From Tubulanus polymorphus (taxonomy: Eukaryota; Nemertea; Palaeonemertea; Tubulaniformes; Tubulanidae): a DNA stretch of 64,000 nucleotides. Position numbers and translations under genes: made by a program. The notes beneath the pieces were generated by a model that saw only the letters and a program-made list of their open reading frames with translations, was not told the DNA's origin and did no database searches. Location: assembly GCF_964204645.1 (NCBI RefSeq), contig NC_134032.1, forward strand, positions 7,497,175 to 7,561,174. The letters are read 5' to 3'. Below are positions 45,105-57,354 of the stretch, one piece after another (positions within the stretch are counted from its first letter, which is position 1; every line of letters begins with the position of its first letter).

Positions 45105-46990
45105 TATTATTGTTTTGTGCCAATCACAAAAAGTCCATTTAAACATACACATCTCTCTTAAGCTTTTTAGCTTTGAGAATTGCTTCGTTCTTTAGCAACG
45201 CTATTTTCTGCTTACGAGTCGTTTCACAGTCTATGCAAAGCTCTAATCTGATACGAAATCACTAGAGTATTCATTTATAGTTTCCGGTATCCAAAAATTT
45301 AACTGATACACTGATACAATCTAAAGCATTTACAAACGACGAAGGTGACGTAATCCTGTTGCCTCGGGGAGTCGAATGTGTTTATTCTACGAATGCGGTA
45401 ACTTGGTTTTCGGTACACCGATTTCGCGCAGTTATGTATTCACGGCTCTATTAAAAGATGTCACTGTAAAATTTGGTTTCATGGGTATTTTCCACAATGA
45501 CACAATGTTATGCCAAAATTTATACGTTGACTTAGACTGTTTCTACCTCAATTTTATCTTAAATATATCGTTTCCAATAACTAGTTTGCTTATTCATAGC
45601 TGATTCAAGCTATATGAACTTCTTTACGAAGTGCGCTAATTGTTTGCATTTGGTCCATTCTTAGATTTTCATGCTTTTCTTAAGTGATTTTAAGTTCATC
45701 ATTCTCATCTTGAATTCTATCTTATCTCTTATCAACAGGGTAAAATGCGGCTATCATTATGAAGTTCTTTTGAAATGATTTCGATTTCGATTTTAGTTAC
45801 TAAGGGGAACTGATAATTTATTTTCGTATCCAGATTACCGGCCTCGGGATCAAGAATAGAGGTTACATTTTGATTGTGTTTATAACATCTACATGAGTTC
45901 AGTTTTATTGTCATTACTCGAATTTCATTCCTGTATTTCTGGCTTTCGTCCGAAGCTTCCAGAATCAATTCTGCAGTTTCAGGCGCGGATCCAGGGCCAT
46001 TCCATGACTACAGCACAGTGTAATAAAAAGGGCATCAACTTTAAAAAGGGCAGTATCCTTGCCCGGCCGGTGACGAAGTCGCAAAGCCATAAGGGGGGGG
46101 GGGCTCTGGGGAAAATTTTGAAATGTCATGTTATTTTAATGCATTTTCCGAGCACTTCAGCAACATAGAAGATAAATGTCAACAAGGCACATTGCAAGTG
46201 AATACTGATCATATTCAATGAAAATTTATTAACTCGACAAACCAAATATTTATTTTTACAATCATGATTATTTATGTCATAGAAATATTATAGTGTCTAA
46301 AATTGTCTTTCATTAATCTCAGAATACAACCATGTGGTAGTTTAACCTAGGTTTCCACTCTTAGAACTGTCCCACTCTTATCACAAGTTCGGAAATACTG
46401 CATCAATTGCACATCTATCAACAAAGCTATTGCGTAAAATTTTAACAGAATTGCTTTAAGGTTAGCCGGACTAGGCATATTGCATAATACTTATACAGAA
46501 TTATATATACTTTGACAAGATGATAACAAATCCCAGCTGGTCATTACCAGGGTACACAAATCAATAAAATCTGCTCGGCCATCTTACATGACCACAAAAA
46601 TAGTTCTGATGAAAACATGAATTAATATAATGATTTGAAGATGATCTTCAGCACAGATTCTGGAACCCTCACCATGGACCCCTCTAATACGATCACTATA
46701 TCATTTCAGAATTCAGATGGAATGATTAATACATATAACTATTTGATTCTTTATGTTATAGTTTCTTTATGTTAAAGTTATTTAGACAGATTCTGGAACC
46801 TTCAGCATGGATACCACTTATGCCACAAATTAGTTTTGACTTTATCCATTCTTTTGCATGTGTATGGATATTATAACTGATATAAAAGTGTAAGAACATG
46901 AAAACAAAGGCCTACTATATAACATAACAATTTCTAAAAGTGGCCAATTTCAAATAGAGAGTTGCAATACTCGTAACAAAACATATCTCT
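45105..46990. other. mixed decayed sequence
   Basis: Weak coding traces occur on both strands (45,150-45,968) without a family match. A MITE-like fragment starting GCGCGGATCCAG lies at about 45,983-46,150. The rest is AT-rich and non-coding. Confidence 0.35.
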
Positions 46991-47070
46991 GGAGTTTCAT
47001 AATGTCTACATTACTTTCTCACTCTCTAGCATATATACATGGAAATATAATGAAATTAAACTGGAACGTA

Positions 47071-48890
47071 TTATTCAACATTACCAGCATCTTTATACAA
47101 CAATACATCAAATACATCAACAAATGTCAATCGTCTCCTGTTTCGGGTTGCAAACTTGTTTATGACTACGTCAATGTCTACCTCGGAACTATAGTGCACT
47201 GTCATGAGCGCAAGCCCATTGAGTCGATCCTGTGTCATTGTTGTGCGCATGTAAGATTTCAATCTTCTGAGGACCGAGATCGAGCGTTCACACTCACAAC
47301 TGGTAACAGATATTGTGCCCAGGATACGCAGAGCAGCGGATATGTTAGGAAATGTAACTACTTCAACTACAGGCAGCAGCTTGCGGGGAGACTACTAGGA
47401 ACTGTTTCTTGTTTTTTCCAGTACACGTCCCACAAATGTATCTCAGAGTTAATAGATTTGTAACTAGGGAGATCATCCTAATATTCAACACAAAATTCAA
47501 GAAAATCTTTTTTCCATTCATCACATTTCAAAACGTTGGACAGAAGTACAGAAAAACTCTTGAGGTTTTTTTCTTGCCCAATGAAGAACCTAGTAGTGAT
47601 TTGCTCATGAAGATGGTCAAGGAATGGTATTGATATACTCGACGAAAATATTCTTCGATGCTATCAGCTGGTGCGTTTTCGCGATTCCTTTGCCACAGGT
47701 TCGGGGTTTAGAAATATCAACTTCTAATTTCTCTGCCAATGAACAAGCTTGGTGATACCAGACTAGATGATTAGCACGTAATGAACTAAGGGAGCACTTA
47801 ATAGCTGAATATGTTTGTATGAATTGGCTGCATCTTGCTCGACGTACTGAAGTTTAACAGATAGATTACAAGTCAACTGAATAATTTCTCTAGTTATCAC
47901 AAACGCAACGATAAAGGGGAAGTCAGCTATGTCCTTCCACAGCCCATTGGCCTTACGAGTAGATCCGCTGTTCCAATTACCTCCGACATTGTTTGCAATA
48001 TCGGTAAGTGTTGCTACAACGGGTTCACACGATTCGGTAAATGTTTCCAACACATCGATTCTCTGTACCCATCGGGTTTTGCAAACATCTAGTAACTTCT
48101 TTTTTCGATTCAGGCACAATTTCATTAATTTTTTCATTCAGAAGTTCCTGTTTTTTGCAGTAAATGTAAAGAACCTACTTCATTCACCTAGGGTGTCTAG
48201 CATGTTCCTGATTACCCGTATGGTACAAGCTGCCATTACACATAAATTCAATCTATGTGCAACGAATGAATATAGACTGCATGTTGGTATTTTTCATGTA
48301 ATATGAAAGATAGACCTTTATTCTTCCCTGCAACATTCCCTGCTCCATCATAGCACTGGCCACGACAGTCATTCATATGAAGGCCTAATGAAGTTATAGC
48401 ATTCTCAATGTACTGAGCTAGCTGGTTTCCTGAAACGCCATCAGCACAGTGAATAAAACGATGAAACATTTCTTGGATTTCACCCAAGGTGTCAACATAA
48501 CGCAGAATCAGTGCCAATTGTTCCTTGTTGCTAGAATCCTGAACTTCGTGACCAATCATAGAGAAAAACTTGTTTGCCTTAATATCATCCAATATCGTTT
48601 TCTCTATTTGTTCTCCAACAATATGAATAATTTCATTCTGAACAGTTTTGGAGCGGTAGGTAGCAGAGTTTGAACATGATGCAAAGTGTTGCTGCAATAC
48701 TGTATCAATACTGTATCAATACTGTAGCTTTTGGATATTCCCACCATTGACATTGCTATCATAGCTACTGGAATCATCACGATGGCCTCGATATGGTTAA
48801 TTCTGCCTGCCACAAAATAACACTGTTTCTATGATCGATTTCAGTTCTTTCGATTTTCCTCGATTTGTTTCTGGTGTTGAATGGACATTT
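47071..48890 (-). pseudogene. hAT transposase (DUF4371/ZMYM-type), middle and C-terminal half
   Basis: Read on the - strand from the insertion junction: SIQHQKQIEENRKELKSIIE, then RGHRDDSSS, then 48,697-48,248 (IQ..VGEQI, FFSMIGHEVQDSSNKEQLAL, CRGQCYDGAGNVAGK), then 48,137-47,763 (KTRWVQRIDVLETF), and finally CECERSISVLRRLKSYMRTT with MTQDRLNGLALMTVHY, the hAT C-terminal dimerisation block. Frames are broken by stops and shifts, and a 12-bp tandem ATACTGTATCA lies at about 48,700-48,728. The position where relatives carry the first catalytic Asp (ADE) reads GHE, so it was probably dead or altered even without the shifts. The N-terminal half lies at 61,314-62,299, beyond the 12.4-kb insertion. 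Confidence 0.85.
48885..48890. repeat. target-site duplication, left copy (ACATTT)
   Basis: Identical to 61,314-61,319. It flanks the 12.4-kb element inside the hAT gene. Confidence 0.8.
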
Positions 48891-49250
48891 TATGGTGGCT
48901 GATAAGGGCCAAACGCATTAATTTTTACCCGACCTCGATTATAGAAAAACGCAAAATGAAACCTACAGAGCAAAAACGAAAACTTCGTTTTTGCTACCCC
49001 GCAAAAACGAAATATTATAGCGCAAAAACGAAAATATTCGTTTTTGCTCTATGATTTTTCATTTTTGTGGGGTAGCAAAAACGAAAAAATTAAATTCGTT
49101 TATGCGCCCTAGCAAAAACGAACTTAAGTTTTTGCTACCCGCAAAAACGAAATATTATAGCGCAAAACGAAAATATTCGTTTTTGCTCTATGATTTTTCG
49201 TTTTTGCTCCATAAAATTCGTTTTTGCGCCCTAGCAAAAGTTATCAGTAT
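48891..49250 (+). repeat. left terminal inverted repeat of the 12.4-kb element
   Basis: After the first ~95 bp it consists of alternating GCAAAAACGAA and TTCGTTTTTGC words, so it is self-complementary as well as matching the right end. A segment of about 130 bp (GCAAAAACGAAATATTATAG to CTCTATGATTTTTC) is duplicated within it, making this end longer than the right end. Confidence 0.85.
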
Positions 49251-49347
49251 CGGGTTAGAATTTTGCAAGTCGACTTCATCATGAATCTCAACATCATGAA
49301 TCTCAATCGCGAAACTTCCATCATGCATAATTGATCATATGATTATA

Positions 49348-50471
49348 CAGTAAACTCCTCCTAAACTCACCCGATAATTTCGTCCGACATAGCCGGAATC
49401 CGACTTAGAAGACCAATTTTCTTAAATATTTTGGAACTCATTCATTAAAACTCTTTCCATGAGAACTTCCTGAAAATCAGATCCTGAGACTCTGCGAACT
49501 TTATTTCGAAAAAAAAAATTTTCAAATATGATGATTCAGCTTGTTTCTGATGATCTAGCAATTCTGGGGTCGTTAGGGGCCCCCAAAATGTCAAAAAAAA
49601 TTTTGACCTACTTTCGGGTCATTCGGGTACCCCTACCCCTAACTGCAGCTTCATATTCTCTCTATATATCTCCATTATATCCACTGCGTCATGTATAGAC
49701 ACCGTATACCAGCCGCTGTGTCTATTTATAAAGCTTCCAATTTAGCCCTACTTTGTTTACACAACTTGACCTCAATTCACCGATAATGATCTTCGTGACC
49801 TAGATAGATTTTATTCATACACCCGCCAGCGAACTCGAACAAAAACAAGTCCCGGGGGTTGCCAGGACTACCAGGCATACATACAAGCCGTATAAGCTTT
49901 ATACATTGCCATTTAGACAGTAAGGGGATATATAGGTCATCCAACTGTGACGTGGCGTCACACCCCGCAAAAAACATGCGTTCTGGAGACTGTGTCGTCC
50001 GGTCACAGTTAGCATGGAAAGAGTTTTAAGGACTATGGTTGCTATTATAAGGTTTATTCACTGTAAAAACTGTTGTATACAGAAAAAAACGTAAACAAAT
50101 GATAAAATGTGTACTACATTTTTGGTTGTTTCGGCTTGTATCATCTGTCGGATGTACGATGGATTGGCCCTATCTAAATCTGTAGCCGGGAATCCCCTCG
50201 CCAGCATTCACATGCCGGGTGCGACCTAACATGCCAGCAGTCGTTCTGCTGTCAGCGTCATTTATCCGGGATTCGAACCCATCCGCAGAATTCATTTACA
50301 GTTTGGAACCGTCAGCACCGGCCCTACGAGCATCATTGGTTCGGTCATAAATTGTCAGCATTCACTGGGGGTTACTTTATCTGTATATAGGAAACTGAAA
50401 ATGTTTTCTATATTGCACAGAGTTGAGCTGTTATACGACTCGGCCGGATCCGACTTAGGCAGAGTTTACTG
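49348..50471. mobile_element. CAGT-ended MITE (pogo/Tc1-like), TA target
   Basis: CAGTAAACTC and GAGTTTACTG terminal repeats are each flanked by TA. A subterminal CCGACTTAG.. / CCGACTTAGGC pair is also present. TA duplication with CAGT ends is typical of pogo/Tigger-type elements. No transposase frame. It includes a tRNA-like SINE head at about 50,270-50,340. Confidence 0.75.
50265..50340 (-). repeat. tRNA-derived SINE head
   Basis: A perfect B box GGTTCGAATCC lies on the - strand (50,269-50,279), preceded by GGGCCGGTGCTGACGG. The tail contains GACAGCAGAACGACTGCTGG. The A box is weak. It is a SINE rather than a tRNA gene. Confidence 0.45.
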
Positions 50472-50938
50472 TATGATTATGTTGTGGGTAGGGAAATTAG
50501 GGAAATAAGGTAAAATTCAACCTGAATCGGACAGAGAAGACCCTCGAATCTAAAGAAAATAACATATGAACGTTTCATTTTAGAGATGATATTTTATTTT
50601 GAAATTCATAAAAAACTACAAGTACCTCTAACAGCAATAAAAAAGCGTTCATGAATTTTACTTAATTCGAACCATAATGTAATGTTAATAAAACATGTAC
50701 ACAAAATTATGTGTTGTCATACGAATACGTAATGTTATACGTATTACAAATTACTCGACATAAAATCCAAGTTTGTTTTAAAAACAAGTTTATGACATAG
50801 CGATTGTCTGCATCACCATCACAAGATGCGTAAATGGACGCAACAGTTTCAAAAATTAAAACAAATTACCCGACACCAATTAAAGTTTGGCATTAAAATA
50901 GTCTATGATAGCTTATATTCCCGTAACAAAGGAACGCC

Positions 50939-53678
50939 TTATGAATCTGTAAAGGTGTGACTTGCACCTTTGACAGCATATTCCATGAACATTTTGAAAT
51001 CCTCATAGGTGTTATGCACAGGAATTGACAGAATGTTAGCACAAGTATTAGCGATCGGAAACTCTCTTGTACAGCCCTCAACATCATCAGGATGTCGGAA
51101 CTGTAACGTCAGACTTGGGTTGAATCCCAAAATTGGTATTTCTCCAAGACCGGTGATGAATCTAATCAAATCTGTAAAGCCTTCTGAAAAATAAAGTCGA
51201 TCGTATATATCGTACATTATCGTCCAAACCTCTTCTCAATCTGAAAGATGCAATGTAAGAATTAAGGGCGTAGGAACAGTAAATATCGTCGCAAATTTTA
51301 ATTACATGTATTACATGTTGGTTAACTCTAACCAACTTTTGAGCAACTGGCCCCAGGCTGATATCTAACGTAGCTTACTATGTAAAGTAATTTCGAGAAT
51401 AAAGACTGATTTTTGTCGATGATTACCCAATCCACGTAATTCAATTTAGATATCGTATATCACAAGTGTTATTATCATTTTCAATTTGTCTCAACTTCCC
51501 TATATTCTCCTCCATAATCATTATGTTAGTAAAATGATACTTTACTTACTGCCCTAAGGGTTCACTGAGTCTGTGGATTGTAAAGAACTCGGAGAGTCCT
51601 TTGACAAGCCGTTCTTTCTTCCCGAAAGTGGCAAATGCCATGCTACCAGCGACAGCGACAACATTTTCATACGTCGACATGATCTCATTGAAGGTTTCCT
51701 CATTTGAACAATTGCTAATCTAAATGATACATATAGTTACTGTTTTAGATGTAATGATGAAAATAACGCGATGCAGGTCTTGCATCACCTGCTTTGAATT
51801 GGGAGAGAGGAAATGCAAGCCTCATAATGTTCATTGTCGTGGTATGAAAAACATTGGAAACCTGGACACCACCACATGTAATAGATATAGACCACAGAGC
51901 TTTTCTTCTTATTTTGCTTAATTTATATAGCTATTTAGATTATTCAAGGTAGGCACCATTTCTAAAATATGCTTCTCATCTCCAGCTGCTTTTTCGGAAA
52001 ATCAGTATTCTCTGTCGTGCAGCCGCTTATCATTCCATACATGAAGTCCTTCATGAATGTTAGCAGTGGACCTCGGTGTATTATACTAAACGATATAATC
52101 CGCCCAGCAGCATAATAATATTGTTTGTCGAGCGCTAAAATTGAAGAATACATATTTTAGTACGTTCGTTATTATAGCCACCAATTTTCCAGTAATTCAA
52201 ACTTACCTGCTGCGTTTGAAGTAAGAAACTTTCGGTTTGTTCCCCCGGAAAAAAAGACTGGATTCGCTTAGCTGTTTCATGAACAGGGTTAAAAACTCTC
52301 TGGTTGGTCCACCACCGTCTATCGCATCCTCGCCGACGAACAAAACCTCCAGTCTCTTTCGAGGGCTCCAGTGATTTCGGAGCGCAGCTCTACATCATAT
52401 ATAGAAAACTTCACTTCTGTCCCCAACGTTGATGAAGTTTGACCCATCAATGTATTCATCCGGTTGGAGGGAATTCAAGAGATCTTTCAGTGAAATATTC
52501 TCTTCCATGTCACGTAGTGTAACAAAAGAAGCACCGTCACTGCAAAACAAAGTTGATCAATAGATTATAGAAACTATGTAAAACTTGGCCTATGTAAATT
52601 TCAAAGCTGGTTCTTCGTAAAGAGCTAATCGTTTTGTTGACTATCTACCTTTCAGTGGAAGTGTTCTTGCACATTTCACCAATTTGACCATCATCTCGTC
52701 TGGAATTTTCAGATCCAACGACTGTGGTTAGATTTGTCAGCTGGCCTGGCATCGTTGATTGATTAAGTTCCTGGCTCTGCTTTGTATAAGTCGAGTATTG
52801 GGCAGTTTCATGAACAAGATTAGTAGGATAATCTTCTGGTAAATGCATTGACACAGTAGTTGTTTCGTTATAAGAAAACGATCGATTGGTGCCTCCAGTT
52901 GATTCGAGATTGAGTGGTGAATTTATGTGGCTCGTTCTGGGAGTTGAGTGCAAAGGTTGAGCAGTCTGTATCAAATTTGGTACCGTAGTCATCGAGTACT
53001 GAAATTGCGGCATGGAATAATTGAATGTTGTATGCACTTGACTATTGCTAGATGTCGAGATTAGCGACTGTCGAGAAGGCTGCGCCGTCAGTTGGTTCAG
53101 AGTTGTGAGTGGCCACTGTGACGGTTCGTGACTGTGACTGGACATGGAGGTTGTACTAACATATCCATGAGTGTTAGACTCTGTTAATCGCATCTGACGT
53201 TGCACTCCATTTTGCGGTGGCGTTAACAAGTAAGATGAACAACTATCTACGGCAGGATTCGGCCGTTCGACTGTAGAACGAGACGTCTCCTCATTCGACG
53301 GTGCATCTGATTGTATAGACCTAGTATGTAGGAATAATCGAATTGGATATGTCCTCATTGCAGATATGTATTTCCCCTGAGTAAATAATTCACCATCAAT
53401 ATTCTGGGGCAAAACGTTACCGGTGAAATCGCCAACATACGTAGCTATCTAAATGTTCTATTCTTAAGTTATTGACTGTGGATAGACCCATTGGGAAATT
53501 GTTCAGATATGCTTTGGCTAACCTCTGCATATAACGATGATTTATCAATATCCATATTGACCGTTCCACCACCACGACTTATCGGAACAACATCGTGTTT
53601 CCCATCCACTTTTGCGTGCTTCCAGCCTACCTTCACTTTGCAATTAATTTCAACATAAATCAGTACGGCATGGGCCAA
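50939..53678 (-). pseudogene. HECT-type E3 ubiquitin ligase gene, G2E3-like, decayed
   Basis: Exons read on the - strand: 53,678-~53,480 (KVKVGWKHAKVDG..SRGGGT, a ubiquitin-fold-like N-terminal block), 53,448-52,649 (Ser/Thr-rich linker), 52,539-52,207 (LEVLFVGEDAIDGGGPTREF, start of the HECT N-lobe), 52,134-~51,955 (YYYAAGRIISFSIIHRGP), 51,719-51,550, and 51,183-50,939 (FITGLGEIPILGF, then FPIANTCANIL with the catalytic-type Cys, stop at 50,939). Good splice sites are seen (GTAGAT, GTAAGT, GTAAGT donors). Breaks: an in-frame TGA at 52,395-52,397, a shift at the A-run 52,249-52,255, another near 51,965, and a missing stretch before the last exon. HECT ligases accept ubiquitin on that Cys and pass it to substrates. 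It lies inside the 12.4-kb TIR element, so it is probable transposon cargo. The first exon has no ATG; 5' exons are not found. Confidence 0.75.
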
Positions 53679-54667
53679 CTAAAATAAAATCATAACTTAA
53701 GACGAAATTTTCTATGCCTAGGGTCCCTTAAGACCCCCTTTTTTCGGGGGCCTAGGGCACTTTTAATCAACAGTTTTTGTCCAGGTGTGATTCTACCTCA
53801 GAATCATAGTATTTTATGTGCTGATTCAGAAAATGTAACTTAAGACGAGATTTTCCGTGCCTAGCGCCACTTAAGACACCCTTAAAACCCCCTTATGCTC
53901 CCTTTGAGAAAAATCATCTTTTATCAACGGTTTTCCTTCCATAATTCTCCAATCAATGATTTAATTAAACAGTAAACTAAATTTAAGAACAATAGTTTAT
54001 TTCTGCATAGTTTCTTTCAATTCTTCATGTAACTAAAATTTGCAATTAAAAATCAATCCTTTTACACAGCGTATATTTGTCAGACAAGCCCAAAAATATT
54101 GCTTGGTTTCAGTAACCTACTGTGCCATTAAAGGGCCACCCCGTGATTTGACATTTCTCAATTTTTGGTATATTTACAAAAATCTTGATCTAGATAGGGC
54201 GTCTCGGTCAAACTTATAATTTTGTAACTTTGCACCGGGAATTGTTTATTCTGTTTCAGCTATATATTAGAAAACTGAAAACTATTAAATCAGTATCATA
54301 ATCCATCAATACATCTCAGTCATCATCGATTCATCATCACCTACGTCGTCACTCGCAAGGTCACTATTGTCAATGAGATTTTCCGGACATTGATTACCTT
54401 GAAACATCAGATGTATGCTATTTATTCTTATTTGGTACCATTTATTAAATCTTGATAATTTCTATCAACATGACAAATATTTCTTATTTTGGACATGAAT
54501 TTAGTGTGTTTGGTCTCATTGAATATGAGATGTCCCATTCGTCCTTTCGTAAAATCAACCACTTAGCATTGATACCATTAAACATTCTTTACTATCCAGG
54601 AATATCCAAATTAGGAACAGTTTAACACTCATACACTGGATAAACTTTGATACTCACAAGAGCAAGC

Positions 54668-54696
54668 TTTCACCTACATTCTGTAGGCATCGTCAG
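54668..54696 (-). ncRNA. hammerhead-like core in left Penelope terminus
   Basis: On the - strand: CTGACGA, stem CCTAC-AGAAT-GTAGG, then GAAA. The hammerhead core allows any base at the fifth position of CUGANGA. Helices I and III are not obvious. Confidence 0.6.
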
Positions 54697-54810
54697 GCTT
54701 AATGTGACGTCATCAGATGTTGTTGATGTGACGTCACAGCCGGATCTCGTCAGCTGGTCCGATCTCTCCTGGGTGTCCGTATCGGTCAGAAAGTTAATAA
54801 AATCAAAATT

Positions 54811-57022
54811 TTGGAAAGTAAAGCGTTAAAATTCAGTGACGATGTACACAAACAGTTGCCAGGACAACAACAGCTGATCGAGAGTCATATCGAGGCGACG
54901 CATGCGCGTACGAACCAGGAAGTGAAAACACGACATATCCAAAAATTCAATTCGTCTTATTTCAAAGAAAGAACCTCCAAAGAAGTCAAATTTGGCTACG
55001 GAATGTATCTCGAAATGGGTAAGGAACTGTTCGAACCGTATTTTGTCAGATCCCGAATTGTCTGTTTTGAAGAAAGGCCTTAATTTCGCGGTAACACCTA
55101 AAAAACCGCCGGTTTTCGATTTTGTGACTGCCACTGAATCGGCTTGCCGATCACTCAAACGGAGTGATGCGGACGAACTCAGAGCCAAGGTGTCGAATAT
55201 TATTATCAAAAATAAGGTTGTGAAGGATCAGAACATTAGTAAAGATGAGTTTAAGGCAATTTCTGACCTTAAGAAAGATGAATCCATAGTCATTTTACCT
55301 GCAGATAAGGGACGTGTCACGGTTGTTTTGGATAAATCAGACTATATTGACAAGTGTAACGACCTGTTGAAAGATGAAAACACTTATCAGAAACTTAAAA
55401 GTGATCCTACGAAAAAGTTTAAGAAGGAATTCGTCTCAGTTCTTAAAGATTTGAAAGATAATGGTACGATCCCTCACGATCTCCATAAGAAAATATACCC
55501 GACAACCGATCAACCACCCAGATTTTATGGTTTGCCGAAGATACATAAAGCCAATGTACCTATGAGGCCCATTGTGAGTTCCATTGGCACCATTTCGTAC
55601 GAATGTGCTAAATATTTAGCGATGATTTTATCTCCCTTAGTAGGGAAGACGATACATCATGTTAAAAACTCTACTGAGTTCTGGAAGGAAGTTTGTGGTC
55701 TAGTCATTAATGATGATGAAGAACTACGCTCATATGACGTTTCGGCCCTCTTTACTAGTGTCCCTATAGACAAAGCTCTAGTGATAATTCGCCAAAGATT
55801 AGAGGCAGATGATACTCTTTTTGAACGTTCACACATCGGTATAGATGACATTATTAAACTACTGAGCCTCTGTTTAAAATGTACATACTTCATGTTCCAA
55901 GGTCAGTACTACCTTCAAATCCACGGAGCAGCCATGGGCTCCCCAGTTTCACCAATCGTGTGTAATCTATATATGGAAGACTTTGAACAGAAAGCCATCG
56001 CCACTGCCCTCCATCCGCCACGTATATGGAAGAGGTATGTAGATGATACTTGCACAGTACTTAAGAAGTGTTTTTCTCAGTATTTCACTGACCATTTAAA
56101 CAGCATTGATGATGATATTAAATGGACTACCGAGGGTGAGGTCGAGTTACAGGCTTCGTCACAAGCCGATCTAGAGATTTGCAGTGTAGAGAGGGCTCTA
56201 GCGTTTCTCGACACATATGCGGTCATCAATGAGGATGGGTCGATTCGTACTAAAGTATTCCGAAAAACCACACACACAGACCAATATCTAAATTTCAACA
56301 GCAACCACCCGTTAGAACACAAAAGGGGTGTAGTTAAAACCCTTCTACACAGGGCGGACACCATAGTTAGTGATGATAGTGAGAGACAGTCGGAGAAACA
56401 ACATATTAAGGAGGTTCTCTCATGGAATGATTACCCTAATTGGGTCTTCAACAAAGTCACCATGCTTCCGAAGCCCAAACCTGTAGTCAGAAATAAGCGA
56501 GACACCCAGGCTCCGCGTAAGAGATCGGTCGTAGTACCATATGTGAAGGGCATGTCTGAACAAATCAGACGGGTGATGAAAGACTACAACATTAGTGTGT
56601 ATTTTAAACCGGTGAACACGTTACGCCAGTTATTAGTTAGACCGAAGGACCCGGTACCTAAAGAACGCATTACAGGACCGGTGTACCATGTTAAATGTGA
56701 ATCTTGCGATGCGAGTTATGTTGGTGAAACTGAGCGCTCCTCGAGAGCCCGGTTTGGTGAACACCGTCGACCTAGCTCTATGACGTCAGAGGTATCCCAA
56801 CACATCCATACTGACAATCCTGATCACTCTGTTGATATAGGCAACACAGACATTTTGACGGTGGAACCCCGGTGGTTCGAACGAGGTGTTCAGGAGTCAT
56901 TTTGCATATACCTGAGACACCCCACGCTGAATAAAGACTTTGGGAGATTTGCTCTACCCCCTGTATGGAATAACATCTTTAAGGCAGCAGATGGCGCGCG
57001 GGAGCCTTCACAGACCAGCTGA
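54811..57022 (+). pseudogene. Penelope-like RT / GIY-YIG endonuclease ORF, one frameshift
   Basis: An N-terminal segment starts at ATG 54,811 (KFSDDVHKQL..HIQK). It must shift frame between about 54,933 and 54,960 to continue as the long open frame that ends at 57,022 (ISKKEPPKKSNLAT.., then 676 codons). Domain order in the long frame: RT with GLPKIHK (about 180), YDVSALFTS (248-256, catalytic Asp), GAAMGSPVSP (312-321) and KRYVDDT (YVDD at 349-352), then a C-terminal GIY-YIG domain with VYHVKCESCDASYVGETE near 570-590 and the R..EH signature. This is the standard Penelope-like architecture: target-primed retrotransposition with a GIY-YIG nickase. Apart from the one shift no stops are seen. 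A sequencing or polishing error could explain the shift. Confidence 0.88.
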
Positions 57023-57075
57023 CGAGATCCGGCTGTGACGTCACATCAACAACATCTGATGACGTCACATTAAGC

Positions 57076-57104
57076 CTGACGATGCCTACAGAATGTAGGT
57101 GAAA
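57076..57104 (+). ncRNA. hammerhead-like core in right Penelope terminus
   Basis: CTGACGA at 57,076-57,082, stem CCTAC-AGAAT-GTAGG, GAAA at 57,101-57,104. This copy is in the sense direction of the element's transcript. Hammerhead motifs in Penelope-like terminal repeats are established in the literature. Confidence 0.65.
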
Positions 57105-57354
57105 GCTTGCTCTTGTGAGTATCAAAGTTTATCCAGTGTATTAGCATTGATGGTTCAATTGCCCTAGATTCGCCCATTCGTCATAACAGGAATCAAATTA
57201 ATGCTCCGATTCGTCCTTCATTTGTCCTTTCTGTGTATGGAAATATGTATCTTAAAACGGTATCTATCGTTTACTAGAAAGAAAAAATATCAAAACACAG
57301 GAAATCCATGAAAAGTAAATTTATTTTCGAAACAAACAATTCAGCTCTCAATAT

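Larger units (their letters stand above)
54631..57141 (+). mobile_element. Penelope-like element with inverted terminal repeats
   Basis: It has about 130-bp termini (54,631-54,760 and 57,013-57,141) that look identical in inverse orientation, each with a hammerhead-like core. Between them is one RT/GIY-YIG frame. Inverted terminal duplications are a known feature of Penelope-like elements. It is nested in the 12.4-kb TIR element, downstream of the 403-codon gene and upstream of the HECT gene, so it is younger than that element. The termini appear nearly undiverged, suggesting recent activity. Confidence 0.9.

Noticed and set aside
7100-50340. Functional tRNA genes at the five B-box sites
   Set aside because: None has matching acceptor, D and anticodon stems together. 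They are best read as SINE heads.
54826-55209. 127-codon - strand ORF
   Set aside because: Antisense shadow of the Penelope-like coding frame.
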